DNA of 64,000 nucleotides from Desulfarculus sp. (GTDB taxonomy: Bacteria > Desulfobacterota > Desulfarculia > Desulfarculales > Desulfarculaceae). Positions 38,367 through 49,095 of the stretch are shown in pieces. Positions within the stretch are counted from its first letter, which is position 1. Every line of letters starts with the position of its first letter. Below the pieces are notes generated by a model that made no database searches, was not told the origin of the DNA, and was given only the letters and a program-made list of their open reading frames with translations. The position numbers and the translations under genes are program-made. Location of the stretch: contig JACRDC010000075.1 of the NCBI GenBank assembly GCA_016218705.1, positions 1-64,000 of the forward strand, read 5' to 3'.

Positions 38367-39761
38367 CTAGAGGTATTGGCGCGGGTCCACGAAGCGTCCC
38401 GCCAGGGCGGCGGCGGCCACGGCCGGCGAGCACAGGTGGGTGCGGCCGCCGCGTCCCTGGCGGTCCTCGAAGTTGCGGTTGCTGGTGGAGGCCGAGCGCT
38501 GCCCGGGCGAGAGCGTATCGGGATTCATGCCCAGGCACATGCTGCACCCGGGATCGCGCCACTCGCAGCCCGCGGCGATGAAAACCTCGCTCAGGCCCAA
38601 GGCCTCGGCCTGGGCCTTGACCTGGCCCGAGCCGGGCACCACCAGCACGCGCACCCCCGGGGCTACCCGGCGCCCCTTAAGCACCGCCGCGGCGGCAGCC
38701 AAGTCCTCCAGGCGGCCGTTGGTGCAGGAGCCGATGAAGACCACGTCCACGGCCACCTCTAGCAGAGTCTGGCCGGGCTTAAGGCCCATGTAGGCCAGGG
38801 CGCGCTGGGCCGCCTTCTGATCGTCGGGCTCGCGGAAGGAGGCCGGGTCGGGCACCTTGCCGCCAATATCCATCACCTGGCCAGGGTGGGTGCCCCAGGT
38901 GACCTGGGGGGTCAGACCGCTGATGTCCAGCGTCACCTGGCGGTCGAAGCGCGCGCCCTCATCGCTGAAAAGCGTGCGCCAGTGGGCCACGGCCTGCTCA
39001 AAGTCCGCGCCCTGGGGCGCGAAGGGCCGGCCGCGCAGATAGGCGAAGGTGGTCTCGTCCGGGGCCACCAGGCCGCCGCGCGCCCCGCACTCCACGGCCA
39101 TGTTGCACAGGGTCAGCCGCCCTTCCATGGACATCTCGCGCACGGCGCCGCCCAGATACTCGATGACGTGTCCGGTACCGCCGGCCACGCCCAGTTGGCC
39201 GATGATAAAGAGCACCAGGTCCTTGGCCGACAGGCCCGGCGGCATCTGGCCCGTGAGGCGCACGGCCAGGGTGCGCGGCTTGGCCTGGGGCAGGGTCTGG
39301 GTGGCCAGCACGTGCTCCACCTCGCTGGTGCCGATGCCAAAGGCCAGGGCCCCGAAGGCCCCGTGGGTAGTGGTGTGGCTGTCGCCGCAGAATACGGTGT
39401 TGCCCGGCAGGGTCAGGCCCAGCTCGGGCATGCAGACATGGATCACGCCCTGGCGCGGGTCGCTGATATCCAGGAGCATGATGCCGTGCTTCTGGCAGTT
39501 GGCGCGCAGGGCCTGGAGCTGGGTCCAGGCCACCTGGTCGGCCCAGGGCAGATCGCGCCCGCTGGTGGGCACCACGTGGTCCACCACGGCGTAGGACAAA
39601 TCGGGCCGGCGCACGCCACGGCCTTTCAGGCGCAGGCCTTCGAAGGCCTGGGGCGAGGTGACCTCGTGCAGCAGGTGGCGGTCGGCAAAGAGCAGGTCCG
39701 GCTGGCCCGGCGACTGGCGCACCAGGTGGGCCTGCCAGATTTTATCGAGCAAGGTTGGCAT
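38367..39761 (-). CDS. leuC: 3-isopropylmalate dehydratase large subunit
   Basis: [64 protein letters not shown]. Confidence 0.96.
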   Translation of the reverse strand: MPTLLDKIWQAHLVRQSPGQPDLLFADRHLLHEVTSPQAFEGLRLKGRGVRRPDLSYAVVDHVVPTSGRDLPWADQVAWTQLQALRANCQKHGIMLLDISDPRQGVIHVCMPELGLTLPGNTVFCGDSHTTTHGAFGALAFGIGTSEVEHVLATQTLPQAKPRTLAVRLTGQMPPGLSAKDLVLFIIGQLGVAGGTGHVIEYLGGAVREMSMEGRLTLCNMAVECGARGGLVAPDETTFAYLRGRPFAPQGADFEQAVAHWRTLFSDEGARFDRQVTLDISGLTPQVTWGTHPGQVMDIGGKVPDPASFREPDDQKAAQRALAYMGLKPGQTLLEVAVDVVFIGSCTNGRLEDLAAAAAVLKGRRVAPGVRVLVVPGSGQVKAQAEALGLSEVFIAAGCEWRDPGCSMCLGMNPDTLSPGQRSASTSNRNFEDRQGRGGRTHLCSPAVAAAALAGRFVDPRQYL

Positions 39762-39937
39762 GCTGGGGGCGTTCTCCTTGTGATGCGGCCCATGGCCACG
39801 CATTCAAGTAGTCTATCCAAAAGCGGGCATGCGCGCCATGGGCGCCCGGGACCATCACGGCCTATTACCGGCTGGGAGCGCCCATCCAGGACCCGGCCCG
39901 GCGGCCGGACCTGGACGGGTAGCGGCGGGCGGCCAGG

Positions 39938-40933
<996 letters not shown>

Positions 40934-40945
40934 CCATCTCCGTGA

Positions 40946-41527
40946 TTAGTTGTATTGAATGCCGTTGTCGTTGGTTTGGTCGTCCTGGCCGGGCTCGGGC
41001 TCGTCGCCGGCCAGGGGCACGGACTGGCCGGCCACGCGCAGCGCCGCCTGGCCCCGGGCCATGACGATCTGGCCGGTGCGCACCATCTCCAGGATGCCGA
41101 AGGGGCGCATCATGTCTATCATGGCCTCTATCTTGTTGCGGTTGCCGCTCACCTCCACGATCATGCTGCCCTGGTCCACGTGGGTTATGGCCGCGCGGAA
41201 GATGTTGGCCAGCTCGATGATGGCGCTGCGCCGCTCGCTGGGGGCCGCCACCTTTATCAGCGCCAGGCCGCGCTCCACGTGGGGCCGGCCGGTGAGGTCG
41301 GTGACGCGGATGACGTCCACCAGGCGTCTGAGCTGCTTGATGGCCTGCTCGCGCACCGCCGAGTCGCCGCTGACCACGATGCTCATGCGCGAGACATCGG
41401 GGCTCTCGGTCTCGCCCACGGCCAGGCTGTGGATGTTGAAGCCCCGCCGGGCCAGGAGCCCGGCCACCCGGGCCAGCACGCCGGGCTCGTTGCGCACCAG
41501 CACGGCCATGGGATTAAGGCGTTCCAT
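40946..41527 (-). CDS. ilvN: Acetolactate synthase small subunit
   Basis: MAVLVRNEPGVLARVAGLLARRGFNIHSLAVGETESPDVSRMSIVV ACT domain. Confidence 0.94.
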   Translation of the reverse strand: MERLNPMAVLVRNEPGVLARVAGLLARRGFNIHSLAVGETESPDVSRMSIVVSGDSAVREQAIKQLRRLVDVIRVTDLTGRPHVERGLALIKVAAPSERRSAIIELANIFRAAITHVDQGSMIVEVSGNRNKIEAMIDMMRPFGILEMVRTGQIVMARGQAALRVAGQSVPLAGDEPEPGQDDQTNDNGIQYN

Positions 41528-43278
41528 CAGCGCTCCTCCACCCGGCAGGGTATGAAGTTTATGTTGGGCTCGCCAGCGGGCACCATGGGCAGCACCGCCT
41601 CCTCGGGGTCCACCATGATATCCAGGACCACGGGCAATTGCTGGGCCTCGGCGGCCTGGAAGGCCCAGCGCAGGCTGGGCGAGAGGTCCTCGGGGCGCTC
41701 GACCCGCCGGCCCAGGGCGCCGAAGGCTTTTGCCACCTGGTCGTAGGGCGGGCAGGCCAGGTCGGACTGGGAATGGCGCTGCTCGAAGAACATGTGCTGC
41801 CACTGGCGCACCATGCCCAGGTTGCAGTTCTTCAAGACCGCCACCACCACCGGTATGCGGTAGCGCACCGCCGTGCACAGCTCCTGCACGTTCATCAAGA
41901 ACGACCCATCGCCGTCAATGCACACCACCCTGCGCTCGGGCCGGGCCACCTTGGCGCCGATGGCCGCCGGCAGGCCGAAGCCCATGGTGCCCAGGCCGCC
42001 GCTGGTGATCAGCGTGCGCGGCCGGCGGAAGGTGTAGTACTGGGCGGTGAACATCTGGTGCTGGCCCACGCCGGTGACCACGATGTCCTCCTCGCCCATG
42101 ACCGCGCTGATCTCCTGCACCGCCTGCTGGGGCAGGATGACGCCGTCCTTGGCGCGGTAGCCCATGGGGTACTTCTGGCGCCAGGTGGCCATGACCTTGT
42201 GCCAGGCGCCGAAGTCGGGCCGGCTCTCCCAGGCCTGGGCGCCCGTGAGCAGGGCGGCCAGCACCGGTTTGGCGTCGCCCACGATGGGCACCGCCGCCGG
42301 CAGGCACTTGCTTATCTCGCTGGCGTCCACGTCAATGTGCACCAGCTTGGCCTGCGGCGCGAAGCTCTCCAACTGGCCGGTGACGCGGTCGTCCAGGCGG
42401 CAGCCCACGCAGATGAGCACGTCGCTGTTGTACAGGGCCAGGTTGGCGTAGCCGGTGCCGTGCATGCCGGGCATGCCCAGGCTCAACCGGTGGTCGCCGG
42501 GGAAGTTACCCAGGCCCATGAGGGTGCTGGTCACCGGGATGTCCAGGTACTCGGCCAGGGCCTTCAACTCGGCGCTGGCCTCGGCGTGGATCACCCCGCC
42601 GCCGGCCAGGATCACCGGCTGGCGGCAGTTCTTGATGAGCTGCAAGGCCCGCTCTATCTGCATGGGGTGGCCCTTGGCCACGGCCCCCCGGCCGCCGGCC
42701 AGGCGGGGGCCGAGGGCGGATGCCACCTCGGTCTGGGCCACGGTGACGTCCTTGGGCAGGTCAATCAAGACCGGCCCGGGGCGCCCGCTCACCGCGATGT
42801 GGAAGGCCTCGGCAAAGACCGAGGCCACCTGGTCGGGGCTGGTGAGCTGGTAGTTGTGCTTGGTGATGGGCATGGTGATGCCGCGCATGTCGGCTTCCTG
42901 GAAGGCGTCGTTGCCCAACAGGTGGCTGGGCACCTGGCCGGTGATGGCCACCACGGGCGTGCTGTCCATCATGGCGTCGGCCAGGCCGGTGACCAGGTTG
43001 GTGGCCCCGGGGCCGCTGGTGGTCATGACCACGCCGGCCTTGCCGGTGGCGCGGGCAAAGCCCTCGGCCATGTGGGCGCCGCCCTGCTCGTGCCCCACGA
43101 TGATGTGCCGAAGCTTGCCGTCGCGGTGCAGGGCGTCATAGACGGGCATGATCTGGCCGCCCACCATGCCGAAGATAACCTCCACGCCTTGGGCGTGCAG
43201 GCTGGCGATGACCGCGTCGGCCCCGCTGTGGCGGGGGCCGGGGGCACGGTGGTGGTGGCGCTGGCTATGGTTCTTCAT
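41527..43278 (-). CDS. ilvB: Acetolactate synthase large subunit
   Basis: GMVGGQIMPVYDAL, EQGGAHMAEGFARATGKAGVVMTTSGPGATNLVTG, TPVVAITGQV, IDGDGSFLMNVQEL. Confidence 0.96.
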   Translation of the reverse strand: MKNHSQRHHHRAPGPRHSGADAVIASLHAQGVEVIFGMVGGQIMPVYDALHRDGKLRHIIVGHEQGGAHMAEGFARATGKAGVVMTTSGPGATNLVTGLADAMMDSTPVVAITGQVPSHLLGNDAFQEADMRGITMPITKHNYQLTSPDQVASVFAEAFHIAVSGRPGPVLIDLPKDVTVAQTEVASALGPRLAGGRGAVAKGHPMQIERALQLIKNCRQPVILAGGGVIHAEASAELKALAEYLDIPVTSTLMGLGNFPGDHRLSLGMPGMHGTGYANLALYNSDVLICVGCRLDDRVTGQLESFAPQAKLVHIDVDASEISKCLPAAVPIVGDAKPVLAALLTGAQAWESRPDFGAWHKVMATWRQKYPMGYRAKDGVILPQQAVQEISAVMGEEDIVVTGVGQHQMFTAQYYTFRRPRTLITSGGLGTMGFGLPAAIGAKVARPERRVVCIDGDGSFLMNVQELCTAVRYRIPVVVAVLKNCNLGMVRQWQHMFFEQRHSQSDLACPPYDQVAKAFGALGRRVERPEDLSPSLRWAFQAAEAQQLPVVLDIMVDPEEAVLPMVPAGEPNINFIPCRVEER

Positions 43279-43327
43279 CTTCTCTTCTCCATGGGGGCCG
43301 CCTGTGTGCCGGCGGCCGCGCCCTTGT

Positions 43328-45016
43328 TTATTTGCTCTCGCAGCCGTTCCGGAGCACGGCCCCGCTGGCGGCGCTGGTCACCAGGGCCGCGTAGCGGGCC
43401 AGGGGCCCCCTGGTGAACTTGGGGGCCGGCGGCCGCCAGGCCGCCCGGCGCCGGGCCAATTCGCCCGCGTCCACCTTTAGTTCCAAGCGGCGGCCCGGTA
43501 TGTCAATGGCTATGGGGTCGCCGTCTTGCACCAGGGCCAGGGGTCCGCCAGCCGCCGCCTCGGGCGAGACGTGGCCAATGGCCGCGCCCCGGCTGCCGCC
43601 GGAGAAGCGTCCGTCGGTGACCAGCGCCACCTTGCCGTCCAGATCGCCGCCGCTGATGAGGCTGGTCAAGGCCAGCATCTCGCGCATGCCCGGGCCGCCG
43701 GCCGGCCCCTCGTAGCGCACCACCAACACCTCGCCTGGTTGCACCAAGCCCTGGTTCACGGCGGCCACCGCGGCCTCCTCGCCATCGAAGACCCGGGCCG
43801 GCCCCTGGTGCTTGAGCAGGCCCTCGGCCACGGCGGTCTGCTTGACCACCGCGCCCTGGGGCGCCAGGTTGCCCCCGAGCACCGCGATGCCGCCCTCGGC
43901 GTGCACGGGATCCTCCAGGGTGTGGATGACCGGCTGGCCCTGGTGTTGCACCTCGCGCACCTGGCGGGGCAGGTAATCGGCCAAGGTGCCGCCGGCCACG
44001 GTGGGCACCTCCAGGTGCAGGCTTTTCTCCAGGCGCTTCATCACCGCGCCCACGCCGCCGGCCTCTTTGAGATGCTGCATGCGCATGGGGCCGGCTGGGC
44101 TCATGCAGACCAGATGGGGCGTGCTGCGGGCCAGGCGGTCGAAGTCCTTGAGTCCGAAGTCCACGCCCGCCGCGTGGGCGATGGCCGGCAGGTGCAGGGC
44201 GGTGTTGGTGGAGCCGCCCAGCGCCAGGTCCACTCGGCAGGCGTTCTCAAAGGCCCTGGCGCTCAGGATGGCCGAGGGGCGCAGGTCCCGGGCCAAGAGC
44301 TCCATGATCTTGAGGCCGCTCAGGTAGGCGATCTCGTCCTTGTCGCCCTCCTCGGCCAGGGCGGCGGCGCAGCCGGGCAGGCTTAAGCCCAAGGCCTCGG
44401 TGACGCAGGCCATGGTATTGGCCGTGAACATGCCCGCGCAACTGCCGGCCCCGGGGCAAGCGCACGTCTCCAGCTCCTCCAGTTCCTCGGGGCTCATCTG
44501 GCCGGCCTTGACCTTGGCCACGGCCTCGAAGACGGTGATGAGGTCCACCACCTGGCCGTGGTGGTCGCCGGCCAGCATGGGGCCGCCGGTGACCACGATG
44601 GCGGGCCTGTCCAGGCGGGCCGCCGCCATGAGCATGCCGGGCACGATCTTGTCGCAGGATGCTATGAGCACCAGGGCGTCGAAGCCGTGGGCCAGGGCCA
44701 TCAGCTCCACGGTATCGGCCACCACCTCGCGGCTGGGCAGGGAGGCGTGCATGCCGGCGTGGCCCATGGCCAGGCCGTCGCAGATGGCCATGGTGTGGAA
44801 CTCGAAGGGCTGGCCGCCGGCCTGACGCACCCCCCGCTTGACCGACCTGGCCAGGCGGTCCAGGTGCACGTGCCCGGGCACCACCTCGGTCCAGGAGTTG
44901 GCCACGCCAATGAAGGGACGCTTGATGTCCTCGCTTCCCAGGCCGGTGGCCCGGAGCAGGGAGCGCTGGGGGGCGCGCATCAGGCCGTTTTTTATGACAT
45001 CGCTGGGCAGGTTCAT
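43328..45016 (-). CDS. ilvD: Dihydroxy-acid dehydratase
   Basis: [66 protein letters not shown]. Confidence 0.97.
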   Translation of the reverse strand: MNLPSDVIKNGLMRAPQRSLLRATGLGSEDIKRPFIGVANSWTEVVPGHVHLDRLARSVKRGVRQAGGQPFEFHTMAICDGLAMGHAGMHASLPSREVVADTVELMALAHGFDALVLIASCDKIVPGMLMAAARLDRPAIVVTGGPMLAGDHHGQVVDLITVFEAVAKVKAGQMSPEELEELETCACPGAGSCAGMFTANTMACVTEALGLSLPGCAAALAEEGDKDEIAYLSGLKIMELLARDLRPSAILSARAFENACRVDLALGGSTNTALHLPAIAHAAGVDFGLKDFDRLARSTPHLVCMSPAGPMRMQHLKEAGGVGAVMKRLEKSLHLEVPTVAGGTLADYLPRQVREVQHQGQPVIHTLEDPVHAEGGIAVLGGNLAPQGAVVKQTAVAEGLLKHQGPARVFDGEEAAVAAVNQGLVQPGEVLVVRYEGPAGGPGMREMLALTSLISGGDLDGKVALVTDGRFSGGSRGAAIGHVSPEAAAGGPLALVQDGDPIAIDIPGRRLELKVDAGELARRRAAWRPPAPKFTRGPLARYAALVTSAASGAVLRNGCESK

Positions 45017-45188
45017 GCCGCTTATCCTTGTCCTGTGGGGCCGCTGGCCCCTGCCCTCCCTGGCTCATGCCTGGCGGGGCGGGTGGTCTGAACGCCGTGG
45101 CGTCCGGGGTGGCTGGGCGGTCCCGCGGGCCGTGATAAAGGCCTGGGGCCGCGCGTAAAAAACCTGGTTTTGGTTCGGCTTGGGCCCC

Positions 45189-45344
45189 TTAGCGGGGCAG
45201 GGTAATCAAGAGGCTTACCAGCAGGGATAGGCATACCAGGCAGGAGAAGGCCAGGGGCAGGATGGAGCGGTCGGCGGCGCGGGCGGGGGTGGCGGGCGGC
45301 TGGCTAGCTCGCGTGGGCCTGTGTTGCTGGGTCCTGGGTTTCAT
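45189..45344 (-). CDS. Candidate branched-chain leader peptide 2 (51 aa)
   Basis: MKPRTQQHRPTRASQPPATPARAADRSILPLAFSCLVCLSLLVSLLITLPR*; RBS gcaggaggaag; ends 170 nt before ilvD; below the 60-aa ORF-track cutoff. Confidence 0.65.
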   Translation of the reverse strand: MKPRTQQHRPTRASQPPATPARAADRSILPLAFSCLVCLSLLVSLLITLPR

Positions 45345-45485
45345 GATGACTTCCTCCTGCTGGCTTTGGTCCCGGGGCCGCCCAGGCCAGGGGCCTTAAG
45401 GTGCTTGGGGGACCGAAAACTGCCCGGGTAAAAATAGTCTCGGGCCTGATTGTAAAAACTTGGGTTGTGCGGCGGTTTGCGGCCC

Positions 45486-45644
45486 CTATAGGGGCAGGCT
45501 AATCAGGATGCCCCGGGCTACTACCACGGAGTAGCCCGGGCGCGCTACGGACAGGCCGGATAGCACGCGGGCGCGCTGGCATGGGCTGGCGGAGTTTTTA
45601 GGCTGGGCGGGGTGCATGGACCCTGTCTCCATGAAACATTTCAT
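45486..45644 (-). CDS. Candidate branched-chain leader peptide 1 (up to 52 aa; start uncertain, Met1/5/10)
   Basis: MKCFMETGSMHPAQPKNSASPCQRARVLSGLSVARPGYSVVVARGILISLPL*; Val-Val-Val and Ile-Leu-Ile-Ser-Leu run; hairpin at the stop as in leader 2. Confidence 0.6.
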   Translation of the reverse strand: MKCFMETGSMHPAQPKNSASPCQRARVLSGLSVARPGYSVVVARGILISLPL

Positions 45645-45679
45645 GGATGACCTTTATCACGCCATGGGGGGCTTGTCAA
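45629..45679 (-). promoter_or_regulatory. Candidate ilv-leu operon promoter with overlapping perfect dyad
   Basis: TTGACA (45679-45674), 17-nt spacer, TAAAGG (45656-45651); perfect 18-bp dyad CCATGAAATGTTTCATGG at 45629-45646. Confidence 0.45.
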
Positions 45680-45742
45680 CACGGCCCGGGGGCTCGTGGC
45701 GCATATTATATGGTAAAGCTTAACCAAATAGCTCCGATCCAG

Positions 45743-46570
45743 CTACCGCCCCTCCTCGTGCCGCGCCCACAGGCTGAACCAGGTCTGCTCGGCCTCGCGG
45801 CGCTGAACGATGGCGTAGCCCAAATGGCCCAGGCGGTCCTCCAGGCGGCCGCGCTGGGAGCGCATCACCCCGCTCAATATCAAATCGCGCTTGCCGGCCA
45901 GGGGGAGGGAGTCGGCCAGCAGGCGCTCCTGCACCTCCATGTGCACGTTGGCCAGCACCACCTGGGCCGGCCGCGCCAGGAAGTCCTGGGCCTGGCCCTC
46001 GGCCACCTCCACCTCCAGGGCGTTGAGATCGGCGTTGCGCTGGGTGGTGGAGACGCACAGGGGGTTCAAGTCGGCCAGGAGCACCGTCTCGGCGCCCAGG
46101 AGCTTGGCGGCCAGCCCCAGGATGCCGGTGCCGCAGCCCAGGTCCAGCACCCGCCCCAGGGGGCCTTGCTGGGCGCGTAGCAACAAGAGCTCCAGGCAGT
46201 GGCGGGTGGTGGGGTGCAGGCCGTTGCCAAAGACCAGGCCCGGGTCCAGGCGCAGCACCAGGCTGCCGGCGGGCGGCTCCTCCTGGCTCCAGGCTGGCAG
46301 CACGGCCAGACCGGGCAGCACCAGGGGCTCCAGTTCCAGGCCGCCCTGCCACTGCTCGTAGGTGAGGTGGTGGCGGGCGCTGAGCCCTAGCCCCGGCTGG
46401 CGGGCCAGGAGCCCGGCCACGGCCTTCTCGGCCGGCTGGGCAAAGAACAGGAAGCTGGTGTCGCCCTCCAGCCACAGACCCAGATAGCCCGGACCCAGGT
46501 CCGCCGCGCCAGACCGGGCGTCGCCATTAATCTCATAGATGTGCAGTTGGTCGTAGGGAGCCTGGGGCAT
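45743..46570 (-). CDS. prmA: Ribosomal protein L11 methyltransferase
   Basis: LRLDPGLVFGNGLHPTTRHCLELL, RVLDLGCGTGILGLAAKLLGA, VVLANVHMEV. Confidence 0.92.
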   Translation of the reverse strand: MPQAPYDQLHIYEINGDARSGAADLGPGYLGLWLEGDTSFLFFAQPAEKAVAGLLARQPGLGLSARHHLTYEQWQGGLELEPLVLPGLAVLPAWSQEEPPAGSLVLRLDPGLVFGNGLHPTTRHCLELLLLRAQQGPLGRVLDLGCGTGILGLAAKLLGAETVLLADLNPLCVSTTQRNADLNALEVEVAEGQAQDFLARPAQVVLANVHMEVQERLLADSLPLAGKRDLILSGVMRSQRGRLEDRLGHLGYAIVQRREAEQTWFSLWARHEEGR

Positions 46571-46633
46571 TAAAAAAACCTTGGGGGGCCTTCCATGGAA
46601 GACCCCCCGGAGTATGGGTTGGCAAGCCGGCGC

Positions 46634-46846
46634 CTAGGATTCCAGGACGAAGATCACCTCCAGGCGCACCCGGTACTCGGCGATCTGGTTCTCGTCCACG
46701 GACACCCGCATCTCCATCACCTTCATGCCGGTGATGCCGCGCAGGGTGCGGGTGGCGCGCTCGAAGCCCACCTTGATGGCGTCGTCAAAACCGATAGGTG
46801 AGGAGGCGATGATATCGGTCACCCGGGCAACGCGTTTCTCGCTCAT
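46634..46846 (-). CDS. Dodecin family protein
   Basis: RVTDIIASSPIGFDDAIKVGFERATRTLRGITGMKVMEMRVSVDENQIAEYRVRLEVIFVLE. Confidence 0.92.
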   Translation of the reverse strand: MSEKRVARVTDIIASSPIGFDDAIKVGFERATRTLRGITGMKVMEMRVSVDENQIAEYRVRLEVIFVLES

Positions 46847-47208
46847 GGCAAACACTCCTTGCGGGTATGGCTGGCTGGCCCGCCTGGCCCCGTGGGAACC
46901 TGGCGGCCCCATGCTCGTCAAGCGATGGTTCTACTTCCTATTACCTCGCCGAATCGTGCCTTAAGCTAGCACATCGCCTTTCTGGCCCGCAAGGGGCTAG
47001 CGCCATCCTCTCCAGGGGACGCCACCGTCCAACTTAGGGCTTTGCAGGCCAGAGTTTTGGAGTAAAATCTAGCCCGCCTCGGTATGATTCAACCCGCCAG
47101 GCCGGGTCATGGTCCAGCCTAGCGGGCGGTTAGATATTCAGTCCCCCAAAATCAAGGCTTGGCCAGATGGCGCCGCAGAGAACCAGCCCCAGCCCCGCCG
47201 GCCAGAAG

Positions 47209-48318
47209 ATGACCATCCCCATCTCCCGGCCCCACCTGGACCAGCGGGAGGAACGCTATCTTCTGGAAGCCCTGCGCTCCACCTGGATCTCCTCCACGGG
47301 TCCGTTCGTGGAGCGCTTCGAGGAGGACCTGGCCGCCTACCTGGGCCTGCCCCATGCCGTGAGCACCACCAACGGCACCGCGGCCCTGCACCTGGCCCTG
47401 GCCACCCTGGGCATCGGCCCCGGCGACGAGGTGCTGATACCCAACCTCACCTTCGCCGCCACGGGCAACGCCGTGTACATGACCGGCGCCCGTCCGGTGC
47501 TGGTGGACAGCCGCCCCGGCCACTGGAACCTGGACCCCGATAGCCTGGCCGGGGCCATCACGCCGCGCTGCAAGGCCCTGATCGTGGTGCACCTGTTGGG
47601 GCACGCCTGCCCCATGGAGCCCATCCTGGCCATCGCCCGCCGGCACGGCCTGCTGGTAGTGGAGGACTGCGCCGAGGCCCTGGGCTGCACTGACCAGGGC
47701 CGCCGGGTGGGCGGCTTCGGCCACATCGGGGCCTTCAGCTTCTTCGCCAACAAGGTGATGACCACCGGCGAGGGCGGGGCCTGCGTGACCAGCGATCCGG
47801 CCCTCTTTGAGCGCCTGCAAGACCTGCGCGCCCACGGCATGGCCCGGGGCCGTCAGTACTGGCACCAGTTCGTGGGCTTCAACTACCGCATGACCAACCT
47901 GAGCGCCGCCCTGGGCGTGGCCCAGTTGGAAAAATTGGACCACATGCTGCAAAAGCGGCGGGAGGTACGCAGGCTCTACGACCGGCTGCTGGGTAGCTTG
48001 CCGGGCATACGCATCAATTTCGAAGCCCCGGGCCAGACCATTGACTGGCTCTATCCCCTGTTCCTGGATCAGGAGGCACTGGGCCTTAGCCGCGACCAGG
48101 CCCTGGCCAGTCTGCGCGAGGCCGGCATTGACGCCCGGCCCATGTTCTACCCCCTGCACCTGATGCCGCCCTTCGCCGAGGCGCCCCGGGCCAACGGCCT
48201 GGGCAACTCCACCCGTTGGGGGCTGTCGGGCCTCTTGCTGCCATTGTATCCCGACATGGAGCCCGCCCAGGTGGAGTACGTGGCCGGCCAAGTGGCGGCC
48301 CTGGCCGCCGGGGCCTAG
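47209..48318 (+). CDS. DegT/DnrJ/EryC1/StrS aminotransferase (sugar aminotransferase)
   Basis: STWISSTGPFVERFEEDLAAYLGLPHAVSTTNGTAALHLAL, GAFSFFANKVMTTGEGG, NYRMTNLSAALGVAQL. Confidence 0.93.
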   Translation: MTIPISRPHLDQREERYLLEALRSTWISSTGPFVERFEEDLAAYLGLPHAVSTTNGTAALHLALATLGIGPGDEVLIPNLTFAATGNAVYMTGARPVLVDSRPGHWNLDPDSLAGAITPRCKALIVVHLLGHACPMEPILAIARRHGLLVVEDCAEALGCTDQGRRVGGFGHIGAFSFFANKVMTTGEGGACVTSDPALFERLQDLRAHGMARGRQYWHQFVGFNYRMTNLSAALGVAQLEKLDHMLQKRREVRRLYDRLLGSLPGIRINFEAPGQTIDWLYPLFLDQEALGLSRDQALASLREAGIDARPMFYPLHLMPPFAEAPRANGLGNSTRWGLSGLLLPLYPDMEPAQVEYVAGQVAALAAGA

Positions 48319-48321
48319 CCC

Positions 48322-49095
48322 ATGCCCCAGCCCGCCAGCCAGGCCGCCCCGCCGCCCTCGGCGCCCGCCCTTCAGCCCGGCCAGGGCCAGGCCGTCTCGG
48401 TGGTGCTGCCCACCTACAACGAGCTGGCCAACATCGTGCCCCTGGTGGGCGAGATACTGGAGCGCACCAGCGCCGCTGGCTTCGCCGTGCAGGTGGTGGT
48501 GGTGGACGACGACTCCCAGGACGGCACCCAGGAGGCCCTGCGCCAGTTCTTCGGCCAGGACGCGCGCCTCAAACTGGTGGTGCGCAAGCATGAGCGGGGC
48601 TTGGCCACGGCCCTGTGGCGGGGCATCCAGGAGGCCACGGGGCCGGTGGTGGTCACCATGGACTCGGACTTCAACCACCATCCCCGCGACTTGGTGCGGG
48701 TGCTCGCCGCTCTGCCAGGCCATGACCTGGTCATTGGTTCGCGCTACGTGCCCGGCGGGGGCATGAACACCTCCTGGCTGCGCTATCAGCTCAGTCACGC
48801 CTTCAACATCATGCTGCGCCTCTTGCTGGGGCTTAAGACCCACGACAACCTGAGTGGGTTTTTGGCCGCCCAGAAGTCCCTGTGGCTGTCCTTCGACCCG
48901 GCCGACATCTTCCAGGGCTACGGCGACTACGCCATCCGCCTGCTCTACCGCGCCCAGCAGCGAGGGCTCAAGATCACCGAGGTGCCGGTGGTCTACGAGA
49001 ACCGCCTGGGCGGCGACTCCAAGACCCGCTTTTTGCACCACCTGGGTGAGTATTTGGCCACCGCCTGGCGCCTGCGCCGGGAGCCCCGGCGGTGA
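48322..49095 (+). CDS. Family 2 glycosyltransferase (polyprenol-phosphate sugar synthase-like)
   Basis: VSVVLPTYNELANIVPLVGEIL, VVVVDDDSQDGTQEAL, VTMDSDFNHHPRDLVRVL. Confidence 0.92.
   Translation: MPQPASQAAPPPSAPALQPGQGQAVSVVLPTYNELANIVPLVGEILERTSAAGFAVQVVVVDDDSQDGTQEALRQFFGQDARLKLVVRKHERGLATALWRGIQEATGPVVVTMDSDFNHHPRDLVRVLAALPGHDLVIGSRYVPGGGMNTSWLRYQLSHAFNIMLRLLLGLKTHDNLSGFLAAQKSLWLSFDPADIFQGYGDYAIRLLYRAQQRGLKITEVPVVYENRLGGDSKTRFLHHLGEYLATAWRLRREPRR

Noticed and set aside
45022-45234. ORF-track minus ORF 45022..45234 as the ilv leader
   Set aside because: Extends in a different frame through the attenuator region toward ilvD; no BCAA-codon cluster and Arg/Pro-rich.
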